A DNA stretch of 16,826 nt from an uncultured Bifidobacterium sp. (GTDB lineage: Bacteria; Actinomycetota; Actinomycetes; Actinomycetales; Bifidobacteriaceae): positions 1-16,826 of the forward strand of contig NZ_CAUEQY010000024.1 of assembly GCF_959020145.1 (NCBI RefSeq). The letters run 5' to 3'. The position numbers and the translations under genes were made by a program. The notes under the pieces were generated by a model. It searched no databases. It saw only the letters and a program-made list of their open reading frames with translations, and was not told the origin of the DNA. Shown in pieces: positions 1-8,303 of the stretch (position 1 is the stretch's first letter; every line of letters starts with the position of its first letter).

Positions 1-2
1 GA

Positions 3-2027
3 TCAGAACACTTGAATGCTTTCGATGTACAGCTGGTTGCCCGGCAGGCTATCAAGTGGGACCCACAGCATGATGTCCTGCGTTTCCACGGCCTTGTCGA
101 ACTTGATGTCGGTCGTGCCGGAATCGTCAAACTCGAACTGCGCCACCTGTTCGCCTTGGGACGGGCTGTTTGTCGCATTCACGCGAATATATCCCTGACC
201 ACCGGAAGAACGAATTTTGATGACCATGCGATACGCCTTCTGCGGCTGGCTCAGATGCACGTAATATCCGTAGCCCTGCTGTCCGTCAGGATTCGACAGG
301 AACTGACGATTGTCGATTTCGTATGCGGTCGTGTTTTCCGGCTGCTTCGGATCCGGCACTTTCTTCGACTGCTTATCGGCGGTCACGACCTTGTCCTCGG
401 TTTTCTTGGGTTGCTTGGACGCCGTAGACTCGCCGGATGCCGGCGTATTGGCGGAAGCATCGGAAGAATCCTTGGAATTGGACGAATCGGTATTGCCGGA
501 CGTATCGGAATTGGAAGAATCCGCGGAATTCGCATCCGACTGATCTCCCTCGCCGAACGGCACTTCGTCAAGATTTATTTCCGGCCATGGTCCTTTTGAA
601 TCAGTCGTAACCGAATCTGAAGGCTGCATCAAACCATGAACTGCAAACCCAAGCGCAACCGCAACAACGATGACCGCCACGATAATCGCAACGACCTTCG
701 TTTTCAGCTTGCCAAACAGTTTCGCGTCGGCAACGTCAGTATTCGCCGAAGCGGAAGAAGGATTCTTCGGCGTGAAGCTCGGCGGAACCGCGGCTCGACC
801 GGCGGCATACGCGGCATCGATCGCCTCCTGCTCTGCTTTCAACGCACGGGCGGACTCCTCGCCGGGCTGAATGACCTGACCATCCGCGCCGATCACTGGA
901 ATGCGACCGGTTTTTTCCAACTGGGAATCGTCGGATGACATGCCATCGTCCGGTACGGAAACCCTGATGGGGAAGGAGAAGGGAGAATCGCTGGTGTCGG
1001 TCACGCCATCGATGTCTTCTTCGCTCAGCAGTTCACGGCCGCTGCTCCACAACGATTTCACCGCTCCACTGGTGGCCGCGACGCCTTTCGCCAAAGCCTC
1101 CTTGCCATCGGAAAAATCGTTATGCGGTTCGGGAGCCGTGAACGTCATTTCCGGAATGCTTCCAGCCGCTGCCAGCGTATCCGGCAGCGGGAGCACATCC
1201 TTCTCAAGAATCTGCAGTAACGGAACATTGGCGATTGAGCATTCCGAATCCATGGAAGGCAACGTGATATCCATGCTTCCCAACGATGACAGCGGTTGAT
1301 ACTCGCCAAGCAACGCTTCCAATTCCGCAATGGTTGCCATCGGAACGGTGGGGAAGCCGTCGTCCTCTTCAAGTTCGAGACCGCGCTTGCAGATCACGCG
1401 GAATTCCATCGGCGTGGTCGGCGCGAGCGCTTCAAGACGGAAATCCGTCGACAGCGTGGACGGGCGTCGGATCAGCATAGCGTACAACAGCGCTGAGATT
1501 TGACGGATCGCAAGCTGTTCCCGATTTTCCAAAGCCTGCGCGCGGGAAGTGTCGGCAAGCATGATGCTCACTGGAGCATCTGCGATCTGAATGCCGGAAC
1601 GGGTCAGTCGCACCGTGTCGGTGCTGATGGAGAAATGCGTGAGATTGTCTTTTTGCAGCGCATGCAATGATTCGATGACTTCGCCAATGATGGAGCGCAT
1701 GGCTGTATAGCTCAACGGCTGGTTGGCATTCAGCGCAAGATATTCACTGAGGGTCATGCCTTCGTCAAGCTGCGTCACCACCAGCGCGACCTGGCCGGCA
1801 TGCTGGAGCTGCAGCACTTTCGTGAAGTGGGAATCATGCGAAATAGCCAGCATGGAAGCGGTTGCGTTGACTTCCTGCAATGCCTTGCTGCTGCTGACAA
1901 TAAACAGCTGGCAATCCCGTGCGAGCACATGGTCGCTGGCCTTCCAGACCTGCAGTCCGGTTTCTTCGCGCAATGGCGAAACGAGCACGTAGCGATTGCT
2001 GATGGTATCTCCCAGCTGAGGTTTCAT
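3..2027 (-). CDS. Membrane-anchored pseudokinase with extracellular discoidin-like domain (MviN C-terminal counterpart)
   Basis: Residues about 1-245 follow a Ser/Thr kinase fold but are degenerate. The glycine loop has no GxG, the HRD position reads HFS (131-133) and the DFG position reads DAP, so catalysis is unlikely. A Ser/Asp/Asn-rich region, one membrane helix (about 443-466) and a low-complexity spacer follow. The last roughly 110 residues look like a beta-sandwich sugar-binding domain. In M. tuberculosis the same pseudokinase, helix and outside domain are fused to MurJ in MviN (Rv3910), where PknB phosphorylation recruits FhaA; a similar regulatory role here is inference. I chose the ATG at 2027 (674 aa) because GAAGGA lies just upstream. 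A GTG at 2072 would add 15 residues and overlap the murJ stop by 4 nt. The start is uncertain, the family call fairly sure. The stop lies at 3-5, so the gene is complete. Confidence 0.85.
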   Translation of the reverse strand: MKPQLGDTISNRYVLVSPLREETGLQVWKASDHVLARDCQLFIVSSSKALQEVNATASMLAISHDSHFTKVLQLQHAGQVALVVTQLDEGMTLSEYLALNANQPLSYTAMRSIIGEVIESLHALQKDNLTHFSISTDTVRLTRSGIQIADAPVSIMLADTSRAQALENREQLAIRQISALLYAMLIRRPSTLSTDFRLEALAPTTPMEFRVICKRGLELEEDDGFPTVPMATIAELEALLGEYQPLSSLGSMDITLPSMDSECSIANVPLLQILEKDVLPLPDTLAAAGSIPEMTFTAPEPHNDFSDGKEALAKGVAATSGAVKSLWSSGRELLSEEDIDGVTDTSDSPFSFPIRVSVPDDGMSSDDSQLEKTGRIPVIGADGQVIQPGEESARALKAEQEAIDAAYAAGRAAVPPSFTPKNPSSASANTDVADAKLFGKLKTKVVAIIVAVIVVAVALGFAVHGLMQPSDSVTTDSKGPWPEINLDEVPFGEGDQSDANSADSSNSDTSGNTDSSNSKDSSDASANTPASGESTASKQPKKTEDKVVTADKQSKKVPDPKQPENTTAYEIDNRQFLSNPDGQQGYGYYVHLSQPQKAYRMVIKIRSSGGQGYIRVNATNSPSQGEQVAQFEFDDSGTTDIKFDKAVETQDIMLWVPLDSLPGNQLYIESIQVF

Positions 2028-2068
2028 GGGTTCCTTCAACTTTTTGTAAACGTTTGTTCTGCCTATGG

Positions 2069-3784
2069 TCACTCGCCGTTTTCGGCGTCGCCCTGTTCCA
2101 GTCTATCGTTGGGGCTGGTCGGCTTGCGAAGTCCGGGAATACGTGAGGAAATCAGTGCGATCGCCTCCTTGAATTCCTCGGAACGTAGCAGCCGCAACAT
2201 GCCTACGTAAACGATGAAGGTCACTATGGCCAGCAGTGCGGCACACGCCACTGCCTGAATCCAGTTCATATGACCGTCCACCGCTCCGATTTGGGCGCCG
2301 ACAAGCTGGTAGACGCTGTCACGTACCGTCACGCCGATGAACATGGTAGCTACTGCCGCGCCAATCGATTTCAGATACGAGATGGCTATGCGCGGACCGT
2401 CGATATTGTTTTCGAATCGTTTGCGCAGCATGGCATACAGGATGGGGATCGGCAGTATGTAGCTCATGGCTCCTACCATGCCGATCATTGTCGTCCATTC
2501 GGTAGGGGGGAGTAGTTTCGCGCCGATGATCACGCTTACCGCTTGAATGCCCATGGCGAACAGCATGAAAATGAACGGCGATTTGCCGTCTTCGAAGGCA
2601 TAGAACGTGCGCTGGATAATCAGATACGCGCTGGCGAACGGAAGTCCCACGCCAAGCGTGACCAACGGTCCCGCCATAAGAATCGCCTCTCTGACGCTCA
2701 CAGACGGCAGCAACGCGAGAATGATCGGAACGGGCATCACCACGAAAGCGACCGCGAAATAGCACATGATCACACCCATATTGCGCAGCGCCTGGCTGAG
2801 ATCGATGCGCGCTTCGGCGATATTATGATCGGCGACCGCACGGGATATTTTCGGGAAAATCGCGGTTGCCAGCGAAACGGCAATCAGCGAATACGGCAAC
2901 ATGTAAATCGTGTACGCGTTCTGGTATGAAGCATTGCCGGCCACGTCGAGCGGATTGATGCCGAACTGCTGCTGCGCGAGCATCGGCGCGTTAGTGGAGG
3001 TACGCGTGATTACGATATTGGCGAGCTGGTCGATTACGACAATGCCGACACTCCAAGCCGCGACCGGTCCCATAGAACGCAATCCAATGCCACGAAGGCC
3101 GAAGATGGGGCGGTATTTCAATCCGATTTTGGTCAGTGGAATGAACAGTACCAGCGCCTGGAATGCCACGCCCAACGTCCACGTGCCTGCGGTCAGGGCG
3201 ATTTTGTCGGCGGTCCAAAAATCAAGCGGATGCTCGGTGGCACGGCCGAATAGCGCGATGAACGTGCCGAAGCCGATGCAGCTGATGATGTTCGCACCCA
3301 CGGAACTCCACGCATACGCGGTGAAATGGTCTTTGGCCGCGAGAATCTGGCCGACCACCGTATATAGGCCGTAGAAGAAGATCTGCGGCATGCACCACAG
3401 GGTGAATGAGGTCGCCAACGCCATGGTTTCGGGGCTACCGTTCACATACAGCTTGGTGAGCAGCGGCGTGCATAGGGCCATCAGGATCGTCACCGCCAAC
3501 AGCATGGTGATGGCAAGCGTGATGAGCTTGTTGAGTTTGGTTTCGGCGTCTTTTGCCTTCAACGTGCGTACGATCTGCGGCACGAGCACGGCGTTGAAAA
3601 TACCGCCGGAAACCAAGGTGTAGATCACCTGCGGAATCATGGATCCGGCTTGGTAGGCGTTCGCCGCATAGCCGGTGGTGCCTAAAGCCCAAGCGAGCAG
3701 AATGGTACGGATTTGCCCGGTCACGCGCGAGGCCGCGGTGCCGGAGGCCATGATCAGTGAATTACGGCCAACGGAAGAACTCAT
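2069..3784 (-). CDS. murJ: Lipid II flippase MurJ (MviN family)
   Basis: This 571-residue polytopic membrane protein matches MurJ/MviN of the MOP superfamily, which flips the peptidoglycan precursor lipid II to the outer face of the membrane. The N-terminal part carries the family's SGGIFNAVLVPQ stretch and conserved arginines, and many hydrophobic helices (about 14 expected) run to a short charged cytoplasmic tail. The ATG start overlaps the stop of the upstream DUF6049 gene by 4 nt (ATGA), with AGAAGGA about 9 nt ahead, so translational coupling is likely. Its stop meets the possible GTG of the pseudokinase gene in the same way. The length equals the membrane part of mycobacterial MviN without the pseudokinase extension, which is the next gene here. 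The call is firm. Confidence 0.95.
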   Translation of the reverse strand: MSSSVGRNSLIMASGTAASRVTGQIRTILLAWALGTTGYAANAYQAGSMIPQVIYTLVSGGIFNAVLVPQIVRTLKAKDAETKLNKLITLAITMLLAVTILMALCTPLLTKLYVNGSPETMALATSFTLWCMPQIFFYGLYTVVGQILAAKDHFTAYAWSSVGANIISCIGFGTFIALFGRATEHPLDFWTADKIALTAGTWTLGVAFQALVLFIPLTKIGLKYRPIFGLRGIGLRSMGPVAAWSVGIVVIDQLANIVITRTSTNAPMLAQQQFGINPLDVAGNASYQNAYTIYMLPYSLIAVSLATAIFPKISRAVADHNIAEARIDLSQALRNMGVIMCYFAVAFVVMPVPIILALLPSVSVREAILMAGPLVTLGVGLPFASAYLIIQRTFYAFEDGKSPFIFMLFAMGIQAVSVIIGAKLLPPTEWTTMIGMVGAMSYILPIPILYAMLRKRFENNIDGPRIAISYLKSIGAAVATMFIGVTVRDSVYQLVGAQIGAVDGHMNWIQAVACAALLAIVTFIVYVGMLRLLRSEEFKEAIALISSRIPGLRKPTSPNDRLEQGDAENGE

Positions 3785-5943
3785 TCGTCTGGATCCTTCT
3801 TACGGTGGAATTGGCGCCACAGTCCCAAAGCTCCAAGCAGCACGGCGATGCCGATGATGATGAAGCCGGTTTTGTCGCTGATCTGCAATGCGCTGGTGAT
3901 GTGGGTGGTTTGTGTCGCTCCGAATGTGATGCCCTGCCTGTCCTGCAGGCTGAGCGTGGCGTCCGCGGTGCCGGAGGTGGCCACGCGGATAATGAACGCC
4001 ACTTGGGCTTCGCCGTGCGCGGGCACTTCCACGGTGTCGAAACGCGAAGTGACGATCTGCATGGAGTTGGTCAATGATGAGACTTTTACCGTGACCGGAT
4101 AGGGGTGGCTGTTGCTGATGGTAACGGGCATTTGCGCGGTTTCGCTGACCACGTTGACGTTTTCCGTCGGTGTGATGGCCACGCCGTTGATGAGCAGGGA
4201 CGCCAGTTGCCCGGCTCCTTCCACCATGGTGCTTCCGGCTGGATTTTCGCCGCCTAGCGCGTGCAGGGCCATGATGCCGTGCGCGTTGACGAGCTGCCTG
4301 CGCCACGCTTTGAGGCCTGCGGGGGCCTGCTTGGCATCGTCGGCGACGTCGGTGAGGATGGACGCGTTGAATCGTTTGATGTCGTTTGTCGAGGCTGCCA
4401 GTGTGTTGAGCGTCTGCCTGAGATTGGCTTGCGTCGCATCATTGATTCCGTCGGATTGCGGCACGATCGCGGCTGCATCGTCGCCGCTCAAGGCGGGGTC
4501 GGCGTTGTTGAGCGTGTTCAGATCGGTGATGTTCAGCCATGGCGATTGTTCGACGTCCGTCATCAGTGCGTCCACGACGGCCGGATCAGAGTTGCCGTTC
4601 AGGCAGACCAGCAGATTGCGTTCCGAATACGGCTGCTCCATCTGGTAGAACGCGCTTTGCGCGACGAATCGCGCGAGACGCCCGGCCGTTGTTCCCTCGC
4701 CGTCCGCTTCGGCGTCGGCACTGGTCGCCTTGCCTTGTGCAAGGTTGGAAAGCACGCTTTGCGCGGTCAGTACGGTGATGTCGCCGGCGTCGGTGGTTAC
4801 TACGGTCTTGCCGGTTTCCGCGGTGGCCGCATCATCCTCTTCGAAATCATGCGTGGCGATGACGGTGTCGTACCCCTGCTGCTTGGCTTTCGCCAGCGCG
4901 TCGGCGGTCCAATTGCCGGTGCCCTGCCATGCATACGTGGTCATACTCGCGTTCGGGTCACCCAACGCCGATTGATAGTTTTTCAAGGCCTGTTCGGCGT
5001 TCCATTGCGAGGTGCCGACGCCTGCCGAATCATAGGTTTTGCTGTCGTTCAGCGCGGAATAGGCGGTGATGTCGAACAGGGCCGGTTGCGTGATGCCGTC
5101 GACTTGCGTCGGCATCGGCATCGCCTTCAGATAGGTTGGATCGGCCACCACCTGCAGTTTGTCATGCTTGGTGAACGTCTGTTCCAGCGACTTGAGTCGT
5201 GCCTCGTCTTCTTTGCCGGGAACGGCGATTTTCGAGAGTTCCGCGGAGGTGACGCCACCTTTGTTGACGAGCTGTTCCAGCATGGTGTTGTCGGTGGTCC
5301 ATCCTTGCGCTTCGAGCGGCTGCACGATGGTGATATTCATCGCGGGCGTGTCGGGGGTATTGATTCCAGCTCCGGTCCGTGTTGCGAAAGTGTGCGCTTC
5401 GTCTTGTTGAACGCCATTGGCCTCATAACTGAGCGTGACCGGTTTCGGCCCCCAGGAGTTGACGGACGCCAGCGTCTCCTGATTCGAGTCCGCGTCGATG
5501 TGCACGTTCGCCGAAGCTCCCGGTTGAAGCGCGGGAACCTCGCTCTGCCCAACGATATTGGGCGTGGGAATCTGCCCGATGCCTTCCGACCATTCCTGGA
5601 TATCGTTGCGCGACACGAACGTGTAGAAGGCGTTCATGGCAAGGGTGAGCGTGCCTGAAGGGATTTCCTGATCGGTGGTGTTGGTCACCGTCGCGCTCAA
5701 ATGATAGCCGGAAGTGTCGGTCAGCACGGCGGTGGAGGAGTCGATCGACAGCATGGTGCCGGATTGCGATTCCTGTGTTTCTTCGGCTTCGGCTTTCGGC
5801 ACAGGTGCGTATAACAACATCAACGCCATGGTCATAACCATGGCGAGGATTGCCGAAAGCGCACGCATGCCGTGCGGAACGTTCCGTTGTGCGGGTTGAT
5901 TCACCTTCACGCCTGTCTGTTGAGTTTCCTTGCGTACAACCAT
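3781..5943 (-). CDS. Secreted, C-terminally anchored DUF6049-family protein (Rv3909-like)
   Basis: This protein of up to 720 residues has an N-terminal hydrophobic export signal (about 26-50, cleavage plausible after AEA), a long extracytoplasmic region, and a C-terminal helix (about 692-712) followed by a basic tail. It is therefore mostly outside the membrane. The size, topology and position between a NUDIX gene and murJ match the uncharacterised actinobacterial DUF6049/Rv3909 family. Its biochemical role is unknown; a part in wall synthesis with MurJ is inference from context. The start is ambiguous. ATG 5943 overlaps the NUDIX gene by 37 nt with a poor ribosome site. A GTG at 5910 gives a 4-nt GTGA overlap like the other junctions in this operon, and an ATG at 5868 would begin right at the signal peptide. 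Confidence 0.8.
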   Translation of the reverse strand: MVVRKETQQTGVKVNQPAQRNVPHGMRALSAILAMVMTMALMLLYAPVPKAEAEETQESQSGTMLSIDSSTAVLTDTSGYHLSATVTNTTDQEIPSGTLTLAMNAFYTFVSRNDIQEWSEGIGQIPTPNIVGQSEVPALQPGASANVHIDADSNQETLASVNSWGPKPVTLSYEANGVQQDEAHTFATRTGAGINTPDTPAMNITIVQPLEAQGWTTDNTMLEQLVNKGGVTSAELSKIAVPGKEDEARLKSLEQTFTKHDKLQVVADPTYLKAMPMPTQVDGITQPALFDITAYSALNDSKTYDSAGVGTSQWNAEQALKNYQSALGDPNASMTTYAWQGTGNWTADALAKAKQQGYDTVIATHDFEEDDAATAETGKTVVTTDAGDITVLTAQSVLSNLAQGKATSADAEADGEGTTAGRLARFVAQSAFYQMEQPYSERNLLVCLNGNSDPAVVDALMTDVEQSPWLNITDLNTLNNADPALSGDDAAAIVPQSDGINDATQANLRQTLNTLAASTNDIKRFNASILTDVADDAKQAPAGLKAWRRQLVNAHGIMALHALGGENPAGSTMVEGAGQLASLLINGVAITPTENVNVVSETAQMPVTISNSHPYPVTVKVSSLTNSMQIVTSRFDTVEVPAHGEAQVAFIIRVATSGTADATLSLQDRQGITFGATQTTHITSALQISDKTGFIIIGIAVLLGALGLWRQFHRKKDPDE

Positions 5944-6569
5944 GCTATCTTTCGTTCGTTCGGGTAGCTGAGAACGTCGTCCAAATCAGCAAAATCCACC
6001 CAAATCGCGTCTTCCGCCTCATGATCCGGGTCGCCTTCCACCGTCAACTCGCCGCCGATCTGACGCAATGCGAAATGATGCACCAGCTTGTGCACGCGCT
6101 GGCTGGTTCCGGTGAACCAGTAGTCGATGGTGGCGATGGAATCGACCACTTCACCTAGGATTCCTGTTTCCTCGTGAACTTCGCGAACGGCGGTTTGCTG
6201 CGGTGTTTCGCCTTTTTCGATATGACCTTTCGGCAGGCACCATTCCAAATGTCCGCTACGCGAGTGGCGTGCGATGATCGCCACACGGCCCTTGTCGTCG
6301 AATACGAGACCTCCCGCCGAATATTCGCGCACTACCGGCAGTTCCTGCGCGTCGAGCGAGGCGAACGTGGTCGGACCGTCCGTGGCGCGCCGCTGCGGCA
6401 TTATTGCCGGGGTGGGTGCGTTGGGCGTGATGATGGTCTCTTGCCGCAAGGAAACGGACTGCGATGTGTACAGCAGTTTGTCCGGTTCCATCGGATTTTG
6501 GGCATGGTCGTCCGCAGCATGGGCAAGCATGCGTGCAAGGTCTGCGGGCGTAATCATGATTCCAACCAT
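5907..6569 (-). CDS. NUDIX hydrolase (MutT4-like)
   Basis: A complete Nudix box, G-x5-E-x7-REVHEETGI, lies at about residues 115-137. It binds the metal and hydrolyses a nucleoside diphosphate linked to another group; the substrate cannot be read from sequence. About 80 residues precede the core, rich in Pro, Thr and Ala. The position, divergent from the CCA-adding enzyme and upstream of DUF6049 and murJ, matches mycobacterial mutT4 (Rv3908). The start is uncertain. ATG 6569 (220 aa) and ATG 6557 are both possible and neither has a clear ribosome site. The open frame continues to 6671 but would then run into the start of the divergent gene. The 3' end overlaps the downstream gene by up to 37 nt. 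Confidence 0.88.
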   Translation of the reverse strand: MVGIMITPADLARMLAHAADDHAQNPMEPDKLLYTSQSVSLRQETIITPNAPTPAIMPQRRATDGPTTFASLDAQELPVVREYSAGGLVFDDKGRVAIIARHSRSGHLEWCLPKGHIEKGETPQQTAVREVHEETGILGEVVDSIATIDYWFTGTSQRVHKLVHHFALRQIGGELTVEGDPDHEAEDAIWVDFADLDDVLSYPNERKIAWLYARKLNRQA

Positions 6570-6600
6570 ACTCAATTCTGTGTGCAGGTGGGGTAACGGT

Positions 6601-8064
6601 ATGCTGGTAAGGCAGAAACTTGTGGTGCCGGAAAGGGATGGCGTGAACTTCGAAGTGTGGCCAGAGGCCATTGAATTAGGGCGTATGTTCGCCGCGGAAG
6701 GCTATGAATTGGCGTTGGTGGGAGGTCCCGTTCGAGACCTGCTGTTGCATCGTAAATCGCATGATTTGGATTTTTGCACATCGGCGCGTCCTGAGCAGTT
6801 TGAACACATTTTGCGCCGTTTCGGGCGCGATGGCTTTTGGGATATGGGCCGTAAATTCGGCACGTTGGGCGCCATGCGCAGGCGTGAGGATGGCACGGAA
6901 GTGCAGGTTGAGGTAACGACCTACCGTTCCGACACGTATGACCCCGACTCGCGCAAGCCGGAAGTCAATTATGGCGACACGCTGGAAGGCGATCTTTCCC
7001 GCCGTGATTTCACGGTGAATGCCATGGCGTTGCGTGTGCCGGAATTGGAATTCGTCGATCCGTTCGGCGGCGCGAACGATTTGGCCAAGGGCGTGTTGCG
7101 CACGCCGGTCGATCCTCGCCAGTCGTTTGACGACGATCCGCTGCGCATGATGCGCGCCGTACGTTTCGTGGCGCAACTGGGCTTCCGTATCGAACCGGAA
7201 ACCGCTGAAGCGCTGACCGACATGGTCGATCGCATTGAAATCGTTTCCGCTGAGCGCGTACGCGACGAACTGGTCAAAATGCTGCTGTCCGATCGCCCGC
7301 GCGCAGGTATCGAAGCGCTGGTCGATTCCGGTCTTGCCGATATCGTCTTCCCGGAAATTCCGGCATTGCAGCTCGAAATCGACGAACATCATCGTCATAA
7401 GGACGTGTTCGAGCACACCATGATCGTCATTGATCGTGCGGTTGCCCTCGAAACCGGCCCGGACGGCCCTGTGCCGGCACCGGATCTGACGTTGCGTTTG
7501 GCCGCGCTGATGCACGATATCGGCAAGCCGAAGACGCGTCGTTTCGAATCGGGTGGCAAGGTGAGCTTCCATCATCATGATGCGGTCGGCGCGAAAATGA
7601 CCCGCAAGCGCCTTAAGGCATTGCATTTCGACCATCATATGGTCGAGGACGTCAGCGAGCTGGTCAATCTGCACTTGCGCTTCCACGGCTACGTGGAGGA
7701 GCCGTGGACGGATTCCGCGGTCCGCCGTTACGTCAAGGATGCGGGTCCGCTGTATGAGCGCCTGAACCGCCTTACGCGTGCCGACGCGACCACGCAGAAC
7801 AAGCGCAAGGCCATGGTGTTCTCGTCGGCGATGGACGAGATGGAACAGCGCGTGCGCGATTTGAAGAAGAAGGAGGATTTCGACGCGATCCGCCCTGATC
7901 TGAACGGTGACGAAATCATGCAGCTGCTCGGCATTGACCCGGGGCCGCTGGTTGGCAAGGCGTACAAGCACATGCTGGAATATCGCCTCGATAACGGCCC
8001 GGTCGAGCGTGATGTCGCTGTTGCCGAGTTGAACCGTTGGTATGAGGAACAGCAGGCCGAGTAG
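6601..8064 (+). CDS. cca: CCA tRNA nucleotidyltransferase
   Basis: This 487-residue protein has the class II nucleotidyltransferase head: LVGGPVRDLLL at 39-49 and the metal-binding DLD at 55-57. An RNA-binding domain follows, then an HD phosphohydrolase-type domain (ALMHDIGKPKTR, His305-Asp306, with a preceding EHHRHKD/EHT cluster). It adds or repairs the 3' CCA of tRNAs. The tRNA-Thr gene in this window does not encode CCA, consistent with that need. In mycobacteria the orthologue is annotated pcnA, also divergent from mutT4. ATG 6601 is preceded by AGGTGGGG at a workable distance. The frame is open further upstream but overlaps the NUDIX gene there. It is the only rightward gene in the left block. 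Confidence 0.93.
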   Translation: MLVRQKLVVPERDGVNFEVWPEAIELGRMFAAEGYELALVGGPVRDLLLHRKSHDLDFCTSARPEQFEHILRRFGRDGFWDMGRKFGTLGAMRRREDGTEVQVEVTTYRSDTYDPDSRKPEVNYGDTLEGDLSRRDFTVNAMALRVPELEFVDPFGGANDLAKGVLRTPVDPRQSFDDDPLRMMRAVRFVAQLGFRIEPETAEALTDMVDRIEIVSAERVRDELVKMLLSDRPRAGIEALVDSGLADIVFPEIPALQLEIDEHHRHKDVFEHTMIVIDRAVALETGPDGPVPAPDLTLRLAALMHDIGKPKTRRFESGGKVSFHHHDAVGAKMTRKRLKALHFDHHMVEDVSELVNLHLRFHGYVEEPWTDSAVRRYVKDAGPLYERLNRLTRADATTQNKRKAMVFSSAMDEMEQRVRDLKKKEDFDAIRPDLNGDEIMQLLGIDPGPLVGKAYKHMLEYRLDNGPVERDVAVAELNRWYEEQQAE

Positions 8065-8073
8065 TCTGCTTGC

Positions 8074-8095
8074 TGACCTCACGATTTGGATTCTA
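8074..8095 (+). repeat. Solitary repeat arm (22 nt)
   Basis: This begins TGACCTCACGATTT and is directly followed, 22 nt later, by the left arm of the next palindrome, which has the same frame of bases (TGACCGCACGATTC). Its first 13 bases also match the left arm of the palindrome at 8219, and are the complement of that palindrome's right arm. It could therefore pair over long range with 8256-8267. Confidence 0.7.
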
Positions 8096-8142
8096 TGACC
8101 GCACGATTCGATTTTTCGGGCAAAAATAGAATCGTGCGGTCA
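8096..8142. repeat. Long palindrome 1 (hairpin)
   Basis: The arms TGACCGCACGATTC and GAATCGTGCGGTCA are perfect complements (14 bp). After one mismatch the stem continues with A-T pairs (ATTTTT/AAAAAT) around a CGGGC loop. It lies 31 bp past the stop of the CCA gene. It may act as a bidirectional transcription barrier between convergent genes, or be a REP-type element. No T-run follows it on either strand. Confidence 0.8.
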
Positions 8143-8218
8143 GTCGGTTCCGAAAAGTGCGGTTTCGGGGGTATTCTCTGGAGGATTTCGCCCGCGATTT
8201 AACCCACGAATATAAGAA

Positions 8219-8268
8219 TTGACCTCACGATCTTGATTTTCAGTGAAAAATCGAAATCGTGAGGTCAA
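8219..8268. repeat. Long palindrome 2 (hairpin)
   Basis: The outer arms TTGACCTCACGAT and ATCGTGAGGTCAA are perfect (13 bp). After one mismatch and one wobble, an inner TGATTTT/AAAATCG stem closes a short loop. It shares its outer arm with palindrome 1 except for a T/G change that is compensated on the other arm. On the minus strand it starts about 33 nt after the LytR_C gene stop. Confidence 0.8.
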
Positions 8269-8272
8269 TCCG

Positions 8273-8303
8273 AAAATCTGCAAATCAAAAAATCTGCAAA
8301 TCA
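8273..8303. repeat. 15-bp tandem duplication covering a stop codon
   Basis: AAAATCTGCAAATCA occurs at 8273-8287 and again at 8289-8303, one base apart. The second copy contains the minus-strand TGA stop (8301-8303) of the LytR_C gene, so the duplication begins exactly at the gene's end. Confidence 0.8.

Larger units (their letters stand above)
8065..8300. other. Gene-free junction between convergent genes, rich in palindromes
   Basis: About 236 bp separate the stops of the rightward CCA enzyme and the leftward LytR_C gene. No credible coding region is present. The space is filled by one solitary arm and two palindromes sharing the core TGACC(T/G)CACGAT, plus a 15-bp tandem duplication at the right edge. 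Neither palindrome is followed by a good T-tract, so classic intrinsic termination is not obvious. The middle part (about 8143-8218) shows no structure I can name. Confidence 0.8.

Noticed and set aside
2069..2090. Programmed -1 frameshift joining MurJ to the pseudokinase
   Set aside because: The frames are offset by -1 and GAAAAC is near the stop, but there is no proper X-XXY-YYZ slippery heptamer in the murJ frame; simple coupled re-initiation explains the overlap.
4261..5658. 465-codon open frame on the plus strand
   Set aside because: It lies wholly antisense to the DUF6049 gene, has biased composition (Arg, Gly, Val) and no recognisable family; it is a frame shadow of high-GC coding DNA.
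6676..8082. 468-codon open frame on the minus strand
   Set aside because: It is antisense to the clearly identified CCA-adding enzyme and shows no domain or ribosome site.
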